From: Thermoplasmata archaeon
GTDB taxonomy: Archaea; Thermoplasmatota; Thermoplasmata; Methanomassiliicoccales; Methanomethylophilaceae
DNA length: 57,055 bases
Assembly (NCBI GenBank): GCA_015063285.1
Contig: SUST01000009.1
Coordinates: 1 to 57,055, forward strand
Direction of reading: 5' to 3'
Shown: piece by piece, positions 1 to 9,000 of the stretch
Layout: every line of letters begins with the position of its first letter
Numbering within the stretch: the first letter of the stretch is position 1
The notes under the pieces: generated by a model
Seen by the model: the letters and a program-made list of their open reading frames with translations, nothing else
The model's database searches: none
Told to the model about the DNA's origin: nothing
Program-made: the position numbers and the translations under genes

Positions 1-42
1 CAAGAAGTGCACTGGCTGTAAACTGTGGACTTATGAAAAGAG

Positions 43-52
43 CCCCCCCCCC
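43..52. repeat. poly-C tract (10 C)
   Basis: A run of ten C lies in the gene-poor left edge, about 100 bp upstream of the first complete gene. Frame 2 is open from the window edge to a TAA at 110-112 and would encode a Cys-x-x-Cys peptide ending, so the tail of a preceding gene may run through the tract. That reading cannot be confirmed without the upstream sequence. Long G/C homopolymers are slippage-prone and are uncommon in the rest of this window (see 46324-46334). Confidence 0.5.
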
Positions 53-151
53 GAAACCAGGGATCTTACAGTTCGTCAATCAGCGTATGAATGTACGACC
101 ATTGACGCATAATGTGTACACAATCCAATAGCACAAAAGGTGGTGATAAAG

Positions 152-586
152 ATGAACAGCACGGAAGGAAAGGAGCAGGTAGCATTCTACTCGGAGGACA
201 GAGACTACTCCAAGGAGATGGTCGAGCTTCTGAAGCAGAAGCGCACTTCCAAGGAATCCGATGGATCCGCCCTGGCCAAGCTTGACAGGAAGCACATGCT
301 GTCCATCCTCGTCTATCTCAAGCACCACCGTCCCGCCATCAAATCCGACATCCATGCCAACATCTCCCGCAACTCCGGAATGGCCGAGAAGCTGGAGACA
401 CTGGAGAAGATGGGACTGATCGCCATGTATGATTCCTTCGAGAGCAGGACGTGCTACATCATCCTCACCGACAAGGGAGAGAGGGTCGCGGAGCTCATCG
501 AGGAGATGCTCGATATAATCGACACCGAGGATTCTTTCAAGCCCAGCATCTACTCTTACTGGAAGGAGAAGAACAGGGACGATTGA
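152..586 (+). CDS. Small winged-helix transcriptional regulator
   Basis: A 144-residue cytoplasmic protein. The middle part (about residues 40-120) reads as a winged helix: a helical segment with KHHRPAIKSDIHANISRNS, then LETLEKMGLIAMYD leading into the wing and recognition region, then ILTDKGERVAELIEEMLDII. The 'L.LTDKG' signature before a closing helix is typical of MarR/PadR-like archaeal DNA-binding proteins. I chose the ATG at 152 over the in-frame GTG at 140 because AAGGTGGTGAT (137-147) then sits as a Shine-Dalgarno sequence just ahead of it. The N-terminal 35 residues are charged and not recognisable. The gene stands alone and faces the converging ATPase gene across a structured intergenic stretch. 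Its target is unknown. The DNA upstream (113-130) has a TGTA-AATCCAATA-like string resembling part of the giant-gene promoter element, but this may be chance. Confidence 0.75.
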   Translation: MNSTEGKEQVAFYSEDRDYSKEMVELLKQKRTSKESDGSALAKLDRKHMLSILVYLKHHRPAIKSDIHANISRNSGMAEKLETLEKMGLIAMYDSFESRTCYIILTDKGERVAELIEEMLDIIDTEDSFKPSIYSYWKEKNRDD

Positions 587-754
587 TCCCTCGGTTTTTG
601 GTCGGAGGATGTACATCCTTTGCCGGCAGTACTGACAGAGCGGAGCATCCTTCTATATCCTATCAACCCAAGGTCTATCTCATACGGTGCGCAGATCATC
701 CGCGCGGCGGCATCAATGCCGTTTCCCCGCACAGCCGATTAGGGATACCGTATC
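587..754. other. Intergenic stretch with inverted repeats, no gene seen
   Basis: No convincing ORF lies here between the convergent genes. It contains a compact inverted repeat CGGCAT-CA-ATGCCG (708-721) and a wider 7-bp inverted repeat ATACGGT (682-688) / ACCGTAT (747-753) enclosing it. This suggests folded 3'-UTR RNA or an unrecognised small RNA. No tRNA or box C/D features were found. Confidence 0.3.
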
Positions 755-813
755 AAAAGGAGACGGCACCGCCGTGTGATCCTGCGTGGGGCGCGGGATG
801 CCTGCGGCGGTGC
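755..813. terminator. Large hairpin between convergent genes, copy 1 of a duplicated element
   Basis: A 9-bp perfect stem, GCACCGCCG (766-774) with CGGCGGTGC (805-813), encloses a second small stem ATCC/GGAT. The block begins AAAAGGAGACGGCACCGCC, which matches 17 of 19 bases of the hairpin start at 3023-3041. It sits between two convergent stop codons, so a bidirectional terminator is the simplest reading. Confidence 0.5.
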
Positions 814-821
814 ACAGTCCC

Positions 822-2180
822 TCAAATATCGATCCTCTTGCCCTTATCTATCAGGAGGACATCCCTTTTCTTGACCTCGTCGGTGAATCCGGAAATCGAG
901 AACAGTCCGAATCTTATGTCGTATCCTTTTAGTCCCCTTATCCTTTCAGTCTTAGCTACGAGATTGTTGAGTTCATGCGACCCCACAGGTTTTCCCTTGC
1001 GGCACTTGCATTCGGCAACGAAGGCCCTTTTGCTATCGAAATCCAAGGCCATGACGTCTATCTCGCAGTCCCCTTCCCAGTATCTGCCCACCTTCCTGGG
1101 GATGAAATCGATGTCGGCTGACATGCCGTAAACGGATTTTCTGCAGACCTCCTCGAACACGAATGCCGCGTGATGCTCGTAGAAATGTTCCTTCCAGTAT
1201 GCGACGGCTCCGTCCGTCTCTCCCATCTCCAGCGAGGATCTGAACGGTCCGACGAATTCGAACCAGAAAGACGAGTAGTTGTCATCGAACACGTAGAGTG
1301 CATTCCTGCTCCTCTCCGGGTCCTCGGTGACGGGGACGTCCCGTCTTATGAGCCCCATGTCCATCAGGGTCTTTAGCGGCTTCCCCAGAGATGTCTCCTT
1401 GATCTGGAGATCGGACGAGATGTCCCTGGGCCTGTGGTTGCCGTTGGCTATCGACCTCATTATCGACATGTATCCATTGGATTCCCTGACCTCGTCGTTC
1501 AGCATGAACTGGACGTCATTGAACATCGTCGAGGACGGATCTAGGATGTCGTTACGCAGAACCTGTTCCAATTGTCCGTTCCTCATCATCTCCATGTATT
1601 TCGGTACTCCCCCGTGTATGGCATACCTTTCCAGCGAACCGACGAAATCATCATCCCTTACGGTCTCGAAGGGCAGAGGACGCAGCCTCATGTGCCTGGT
1701 GAAACGGCCGTACAGCGGTTCGGAATATTCGTTCAGCCCATCCATTACCGATATGTGGGATCCGCAGATTATGAGCATTATCTCCGTCTTTGAAAGAATG
1801 TTATCCCATATGTCCTGGAGCTTGGGGACTATCTCTCTGTCAGCATACATCATGTATTGGAATTCGTCGATGGCCAGTATCTTCTTACCGTCCTTGCATT
1901 CCGCGAAGGCGGTGAACGCCTGCTTCCAATCGTCGAAGGTACCGTAAGTCCTTCCGGAGTATCCCGAAAGGCATGCAGAGAATTCCCTCAGCATGAGGGC
2001 CGAGTTGATGTTGCTGCAGAAGAAGTACATGGAGTCCCTATCCTTGATGAACTCTTTGATGAGGCGGGTCTTACCTACCCTCCTCCTTCCCGTCATGAGG
2101 ATGAACGACCTCTTTGCAGTATATTCGTCTTTCAGGATCGACAACTCCCTATCCCTGCCGACGAACTCCATCTCATCCAT
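822..2180 (-). CDS. ATPase_2 (archaeal ATPase) with C-terminal DUF234 nuclease-like domain
   Basis: A 452-residue AAA+-type ATPase. The N-terminus MEFVGRDRELSIL leads into Walker A GRRRVGKT (residues 31-38); Walker B is KKILAIDEFQY and a sensor-like strand is IMLIICGSH. A winged-helix segment follows (PRDISSDLQIKETSLGKPL, then a 'DMGLI' wing). The C-terminal DUF234 region has the PD-(D/E)xK-like pattern EIDVMALDFD...FVAECKCRKGK. Family members are abundant in archaea and occur in mobile or accessory regions; their biochemical role is unsettled. I start at the ATG at 2178-2180 rather than the ORF's upstream ATGs because the DNA upstream encodes an Asn/Lys/Tyr-rich AT string containing a TATA-like box about 20-25 bp away, which predicts a leaderless mRNA. 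The gene is divergent from budA and shares an inverted-repeat promoter region with it. Confidence 0.85.
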   Translation of the reverse strand: MDEMEFVGRDRELSILKDEYTAKRSFILMTGRRRVGKTRLIKEFIKDRDSMYFFCSNINSALMLREFSACLSGYSGRTYGTFDDWKQAFTAFAECKDGKKILAIDEFQYMMYADREIVPKLQDIWDNILSKTEIMLIICGSHISVMDGLNEYSEPLYGRFTRHMRLRPLPFETVRDDDFVGSLERYAIHGGVPKYMEMMRNGQLEQVLRNDILDPSSTMFNDVQFMLNDEVRESNGYMSIMRSIANGNHRPRDISSDLQIKETSLGKPLKTLMDMGLIRRDVPVTEDPERSRNALYVFDDNYSSFWFEFVGPFRSSLEMGETDGAVAYWKEHFYEHHAAFVFEEVCRKSVYGMSADIDFIPRKVGRYWEGDCEIDVMALDFDSKRAFVAECKCRKGKPVGSHELNNLVAKTERIRGLKGYDIRFGLFSISGFTDEVKKRDVLLIDKGKRIDI

Positions 2181-2195
2181 GGTTGGAAATGGCTG

Positions 2196-2240
2196 GACAG
2201 ATATATAATTCTTATAATCATTATTCTTGTAAGAATTATT
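2196..2240. promoter_or_regulatory. Divergent promoter with 10-bp inverted repeat (candidate operator)
   Basis: ATAATTCTTA (2205-2214) and TAAGAATTAT (2230-2239) form a perfect 10-bp inverted repeat with a 15-bp spacer. A TATA-like ATATATAA (2201-2208) precedes the minus-strand gene by about 20-25 bp. The spacer holds a third near-copy (TTATTCTTG). The site lies between two divergent start codons, so one bound factor could control both genes. Confidence 0.5.
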
Positions 2241-2274
2241 ATGGTCTTTTTTCATGCATAAGGGAACAGTTATC

Positions 2275-3012
2275 ATGCGGAGAACGGATACGAGTGCGAT
2301 GTCAGATCGCAGAACGCTCTTTCAGGTATCTTTGCTGCAGGCACTCTGCCAAGGGGACTACGAAGGCCATTTTCCCATATCCGAGTTGAAGAGGCATGGG
2401 GACATAGGGCTGGGCACTTTCGAAGGCCTCGATGGCGAACTGATAATGCTGGACGGCATCGTTTACAGGGCTTCTGCGGACGGATCCGTATCTGCAGTGG
2501 AAGATGATTCCACGCCTTTCGCGTGTGTGTCCTTCATGGGAGAGGGCCAGTCGTTTGAGATAACAGCATCCTCATTTCAGGAGTTCTCTGAAAGGATGGA
2601 TGGGATTCTAAGCGGTGTGGGGATGAACTCCCCGTATTTCGTCAAGATCCATTCCAGATTCCCCAGCATGCTCCTGAGGAGCGTCCCGATGCAATCCGGC
2701 AGCACTCCCCTGTCGCAGGTTGTAGCGGAACAGCAGGTCACATGGTCCTACAAGGATATCGAGGGTAATGTGGTAGGGCTGTTCTGTCCATCGTTCATGT
2801 CCGCTCTGAACAATCATGGGTGGCATCTCCACTTTATTTCTGATGATAAGAAGGTCGGAGGGCATGTCCTGGACATTTCAATGGACGGGTCCACCTGTCA
2901 GATATGCAGGATGGATTCCCTCTCGATTCTATTGCCTGGTACATCAGGTTTCCAGTCTAAGGATCTCGGTTCCGAGATGACCGGGGAGATCAGAAGGATC
3001 GAGAGCGTCTAA
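2275..3012 (+). CDS. budA: Alpha-acetolactate decarboxylase
   Basis: Converts (S)-2-acetolactate to acetoin (EC 4.1.1.5) in the cytoplasm. The family is recognised by LFQVSLLQALCQGDYEG near the N-terminus, the GDIGLGTFEGLDGELIMLDG block, TPFACVSFM, and the zinc-binding HLHFISDD...GGHVLD segment near the C-terminus, whose three histidines ligate zinc in characterised enzymes. Length is normal (245 residues from this start). The start is uncertain: ATGs at 2254, 2275 and 2299 are all in frame, the family core begins near residue 10 of this version, and a weak AAGGGAAC lies upstream of 2275. No acetolactate synthase gene lies nearby, so the enzyme probably works on overflow acetolactate from branched-chain amino acid synthesis. 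That is inference. A strong hairpin follows the stop. Confidence 0.9.
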   Translation: MRRTDTSAMSDRRTLFQVSLLQALCQGDYEGHFPISELKRHGDIGLGTFEGLDGELIMLDGIVYRASADGSVSAVEDDSTPFACVSFMGEGQSFEITASSFQEFSERMDGILSGVGMNSPYFVKIHSRFPSMLLRSVPMQSGSTPLSQVVAEQQVTWSYKDIEGNVVGLFCPSFMSALNNHGWHLHFISDDKKVGGHVLDISMDGSTCQICRMDSLSILLPGTSGFQSKDLGSEMTGEIRRIESV

Positions 3013-3033
3013 TAGATGGGGTAAAAGGAGAAA

Positions 3034-3071
3034 GCACCGCCACAAGGCCGTTTCGGACCCTGCTGCGGTGC
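3034..3071. terminator. Bidirectional terminator hairpin, copy 2 of a duplicated element
   Basis: Stem GCACCGC (3034-3040) pairs with GCGGTGC (3065-3071). The plus strand continues GATCTTTTCGTGTTTTC and the minus strand continues into TTTCTCCTTTTACC, so it can terminate both budA and the giant gene. The left flank AAAAGGAGA..GCACCGCC repeats the element at 755. Confidence 0.6.
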
Positions 3072-3096
3072 GATCTTTTCGTGTTTTCTCTAGATG

Positions 3097-6000
3097 TCAC
3101 CTGCGGCGGATCATGATCACCGAAACGGCAATCACGGTAGCTATGAGGACGGCTATCGCCAGGTAGACCAGTATAGACATCTCCTTCACGGGTTCGGGTA
3201 CCGGCTCGGGGATCTTCTCCTTGGATATCAGGTAGATGGAGAAGTGTCCTACGGTGAAGGTGGTGTCGCCAGTGAACATGTTGTACTCGCAGGGGATCTC
3301 CTCCGCATGACCATTGTTATCCACGTAGTAGACGAAGGATCCCTTGTAGAATACCGATACGGTGGCGGTTCCTCCAAGCTCCGAGACGGTCTTCTCTCCG
3401 GCCTTCAGGATGATTGTAACGGCATATTTGTCGCCGATGAGCCTCTCCTGATCGTCGGTCAGGTCCTCGGGGTGTGCCTTATGGATCGTCAGAGTGACAT
3501 CTCCTCCGGCGTTCCTGAGGGTCTTCGTCGTCCTCTCGTCAAGGGTCACGGTGAAATCGATGTTGCTGAACCTGATGCTGTAGTCGTTGTCCGCAAGGAT
3601 GGGCATGGATACCTCGGGGACCCTGAAGTCGCTGCTCAGGTAATCCATCTCGAACACAACGGAATCATAGCTGAGCTTGTCCAGCTCCTCCTTCGCATCG
3701 TAGATGTTCAGAGGGTCGATGACAGGGACCTTCACGACGAACTCTCCGTCCACTCCCTCGATCTCTATGACCCTCTGTAGGGGTCCGTCGCGGTAGGTGA
3801 TCTTCTCGTCCACCTTGACGGTCGTGTTGCCCTCAGCATCGGTGAACGATTCAGTTACCAGACGCGTGGTCCTGTCGTCATAGGTGGTGGTCTCGGTCCT
3901 CTTCTCCCTGACGCTGCCGTCGGGCCTCACGGTCTTCTCGGTGATGATGGTCGTCACGGATCCGTCCGGGTTCTCCCTCTTCTCCCAGCTCCTCTCGGTG
4001 GGATCGGTGGGACCAACGGGTCCTGAGTTCTTCTGCCACAGTGAGTACGCATCGTTCTCGTCCTCAAGGTCGACGGTCCTGGTCTGTGGGGTCAGCTCCA
4101 GTCCGGATTCGAGGAACCATCCTATGAATGTGTACCCTTCTCTCTTTCCTGCATCGGGAAGCTCTCCCAGCGCGACGTCTCCTATGTAGGTACGGGTTAC
4201 GACGGTCTCCTCTCCGTTGATGAAGTTGATGACGGTGGTCTTGCGTGCGGGATCGACCTCCCACACCGCATAGGCCGTGTTGTTCCTTTCGAGAGATGAG
4301 GTCCTGGTTTCGGCGGTGATCTCGGTCTTTCCGTCGGCGAGGAACCATCCGATTAGGATGTATCCTTCCTTCTCCCCTATATTGGGAAGATCTCCTACGA
4401 CGGTGTCTCCGTACAGTGTGCGCTCCTCGACCAGTTTATCATCGTTGATGAAGTCGACGACCGTCACTTCCAGCTTCTCCCATTTGGCGTATACGTTGTT
4501 CTCCCTGTCCAGATCCAGGGCTTTGGTCTCTGCCGTTATCTCGGTCGTTTCGTCAGACAGGAACCATCCCAGGAATTCGTATCCGGTCCTCTCACCTATG
4601 TCTGGGAGTTCGCCGACTTCCGCATCGCCGTACAGCGTGCGGCTCTCGATGATGGCTTCCTGGTTGATGAAGTGGATCACGGTGGTCTCCCATCTTGCGT
4701 ACGCATTGGTCTCGGGATCGAGGTCGAAAGCATCCGTCTCGGAGGTTATCTCGGTTATTCCGTCTGCCAAGAACCATCCGACGAATCCCTTCTCTCCGGC
4801 GTATGGGAGCTCTCCGAGCTTCACATCGCCCTTGTAGGTCTTGGTCTCTACGACCTTGTCATCATCGTAGAATGTGATGGTCGTTTCCGTACGCTCGATG
4901 ATCTTGATGATGTAGGTCCCGCGGAATCCGTTGCCGCTTCCCATATCGACGAAGTATTGGACCCTGTGCTCGCCTATTTCGATGAATGCTGCTGATGTCG
5001 CATATGTGCTTCCGTATTCCTTGAATTCATCGAGGGTGTACAGCTCCTTATCTCCGATGTAATAGTATACGACCATGTCGGGCTCTTCCTGGTTGAAGAC
5101 AGCCTTCTCCAGTTCCTCGTTGGTCTTTGCATTCTCGACGGATGAGTTCTGGTAGTCTCCGTTGTATACTAATTCTGCATTACCGGTCGTGAGATAGAAC
5201 GGATACAGGTTGATGACCGTTGGGCTCTTGTTCTTCGTTATCACTATGGGATAGGAAGAGACGGGTCCGTACCTTATGTCAAGTTTTCCGTCTTCCTGTT
5301 CTACCGCCCATCCTGTGAACCCGTAATAGTAATCGAGGCCGAGGGATGCGAGTTCAGCTTGCATCTCTTTAATGAGATCGGTGATATAGACGCGAGCGAT
5401 ACCGCTTTGATCGAATTCCGGTTGGAACGGTCCCGTTGTCGAGATCACTTCTCCTAGATGGTTGTGGTAGTTGATGGTGAACGTGTCGCTGCTGGTGTAC
5501 AGGGATACGTCTTCCCTGACCGTCAGGACATACCAGCCTTCTACTGGCGTTATTCTGCTGTCCTCGCTGAGAGATGAGGATGTGAACCAATCCTTGGTAT
5601 CAAAGGATTTGAATCTGATCTCGGTGTACAGGGGGAACTTGAATCCGCTGGCGGCCACGTAGCTTCCACCCTGCTTGTATTCCAGACTTATCTTGCTGAT
5701 GTCATCCTTGGTGAGCATCTGTCCGTTGACCAGATATGTGATCGTAGCCGATTCCACTTCCGGCTCCAGATCCAGGTTCATGTTGTCTATCATGAAGAAG
5801 TTCCAAGTGTAATTGCCGTTGGACTGCTTCACAGGCTTTCCTATGTCGACCACTTTCGTTGAATCCTCCAGGGAGGTCGCCTTCGAGTTGTCGATGTCCA
5901 GTTCGTTTCCGGATATAGGCGATATCGTGAGAGTTACCTGTGAGTGGTAGTACAATCCTACGACGTAGGTGGTGGTAATCTGATGGGTGCTGGGGTTCTC

Positions 6001-9000
6001 GAAGACTGATTTGCACTCATACTTGATCACTCCGGTATCGCTCCTCATGTGGGTGGCCGCGTCGGCACTCTGGTAGTATGTATCTCCAGTATCGATGTTT
6101 CTGAGGTAGTGGGGGCCGTCCATGTCTATCCAAATGTATTTTGGTTCAGTTGCTCCGACCTCTAAGAACTGGTACGGGTTCACGACGATCGGTTCCCCGG
6201 CTTCGCTCATGTAGGATACCTTCACAGGATAGTACGGTATGCCTTCAGGTGAGAAGATGCAGGCTTGGCCTATGTCGATTCCTGGTGTATATTCGACATG
6301 ACGTGAATCGTAGTATCTGCCATCCTCTGCTACGATGGATACTTCCCTGTTTCCGTTCTTGAAGATACCGCTGACGATGTAGAATCTCTCTCCATCGGTG
6401 GTTCTCTCCATGTATGCTCCCTTCTCATCGGTACCGATGGTGTAGGTCACGATTACGGTGTCATCGTACTTGTAAGGGGACACGGTGACTGTCTTTCCGC
6501 CCTCTTCCCTGTAGGTGTTGTCGCTTATCTTGTAGTATTTGACACCTGCAAGTTCGATGTACTCGTCATCGCCGATCTTTCCGGCATTGTAGATGTTGCC
6601 GAGTGCGTCCTTGAACTTACTGGGGGTGACGGTAACTACCTTGGTTCCGCCCTCTTCCCTGTAGGTGTTGTCGCCGATCTTGATGTATTTGATACCGGCA
6701 CGTTCGATGTATTCCTGAATGCCATTGAATCCGATGATGTATTCTGCATCCTTGAATGTGAACTGTTCAGTTTTGATCGTTCTCTTCAAAGGATCTGTTT
6801 CGGGACTCTCCATGTATCCTGCATGGAGGTTACTGCGGTCGACCGGGTAGTACTTGTATCCGTCACCTTCCAGATGCGGGTCGCCCTGTTCGTAACCGAC
6901 CAAATCAAGCCATACTCCGGTCTTCGATGCCGAGTCCGAAGGAAGATCGGATGAAGATATCGAAGCCGATAGATAGTCGCCATCGAATCCGTACATCAGG
7001 ACGAAACGAGTGGTGGTCCAGCTAGCTATCAGTGTGGTGTTCTTGGTTATCTTGACGGGTTCTCCGGGATAGTGCTTGTTCCCAGCATCATCGGTGAAGT
7101 ATCCGTTGAAACTGTAGGCTACCAGATCGACACCGGGTGCCATGATCACATAGTCTTTGAGATCGGGCAGTATGAAGTCGTTGCCATCTGCTATCTCTTC
7201 TGTATACCTCTGTCCCAAATCCTCTCCATTCTTTACGAGGGTGTCGACGGTGGTCAAGACTGTTACCGTATAGATGTCCTGTTCGTATACGGGAGTGAAT
7301 GTGACCGTTCCTTTGTCACCGTCTCCGATCAGATAGTAGAGCAGACCGTTCTTCTCGATTATCTGTCCGTCGACCCCATCGGAGGTCCAGTTTTCGAGGT
7401 TGTGATGATCCTTCTGCTGCATACCCGGCAGTTGAACAGTCTCTCCGATCTTGTAGGATCCTCCCCAGGACCCTCCTATAATGTACTGCTGGTATTCCTC
7501 AGCGACCTGGAGGGTGACTATGTTCCTGCTAGCAAGGACTTTAATTGAGAAGTTAGACATGTCGATGTCCGGATCAGCCGGCACTGTTACGACGATGTTC
7601 AGCAATCTGCCGGTCCAATTAGATCCTGCTATGAATCCGGTGTATGTGTTCGTACCGTCCGAGAGTTTATTATCGGTTGCAGTCTTGTTAACGATCACTG
7701 TTTCGTTGCCGTGTCTGTACTTATCTCCGCTGGCGGTCTCTTCTACAAAGTCGAATACTAAATGATCGCTGTTACGGACGATGAAACCGTTCTTGACGTC
7801 ACTATTCAGTGTTAAGCCTTCGATATAGATCGGATTGTATTTTCCGGTAAATACGTTCGGAACATCGCTGACCAGCATAGGAAGTCTTACCGTGTTCTCT
7901 GTGACATATTTGCCGTCCAGCGTTTGGCCAAGATAGTTAATGAAGACAGGCAGTGTGGCCTCAGTAGTGACCTCGACCCTGATCGGTTTGCCGGGTCCGA
8001 TCTTCTCTACAGTGGTTTCATCTAAGATGTCTATCGCACGCACTATGCTTCCGTCGTAGAACGCGTATCCTATGGCAGTCTTTCCTGCTGCATAATCCGG
8101 CCCAAACAGATCTGCGAGACTGTATATGAGGTCATCGCCGAACGACAATGTTTTGGTCTTTGTCATTTCGGTTCCGGTAACCACGTATGTGACATCGTAC
8201 GTTTCGACCTTTATGATCACATAGATCTCCGCAGGTTTGGAGACAGCGGTCCAGTTGAGATTGAATTCTTTATCTGTGGGGCCTACCAATGGCTCCTTCC
8301 ATTCGTTGATCGGACTTATCTGGAAGAAGTTAGTGTTATCAAAGAATCCTTCCAACAGGTGGTTCGAAGTATATCCGGTCTTTATCGATGCTTTGACAGC
8401 CGGGAGTCCGCTAGTATCCTTGTTCTTCTTCTCATCATCTGGCTTCGCGTTGATGACCGAATCAAGAGCACCCACATATCTGCTGTATTTGATACTGTTC
8501 TTAACCATCTCTTCGTTACTGTGGTTGTACTTGATGGTGAAGCTGTCATTCTTCACAGTATATGTTGACGTTCCGTCGGTGTAAGTGTAGGGAGTTACGG
8601 ATATCGTGCTGTCCTCGCTGCTGAAGATATCGCTGATGACCAAGTAGTACTTCGGGGTCTGAGTATTCTTCCCAGTCATGTAGACTCCCTTTTCATCACT
8701 GCCAGAGATGTATTCTGTGGTGCCATCGGTGTAGGAGGCGGGGGTCACACTGACTATGGTTTCGTCATGTTTGTACACGTTTTGGCTGACGTATGTGTAG
8801 ACGTCTCCTCCTTTCTCGATGTTCGGGTGACTGATGTAGAATGCCATGTCATCGACTATCCTCTCTCCGCTCGATGCGAAGTAGTCGTGTACATATGCGG
8901 AGATGATGTAATAGGTGAATGAGAGCTCGTTATCCATCTCGACATCAACATATCCGACCATCGTATAGTCTTCGAACACACCGGTGTAGTACTTGTTCCC

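Noticed and set aside
2-112. Open frame at the left edge encoding a CxxC peptide
   Set aside because: No start is visible and it runs through a poly-C tract; without upstream sequence it cannot be told from chance.
451-2389. Several plus-strand ORFs over and after the first genes (226, 206 and 134 residues)
   Set aside because: They overlap the DUF234 ATPase gene or run out of frame through the end of the first regulator; no ribosome-binding sites or family motifs.
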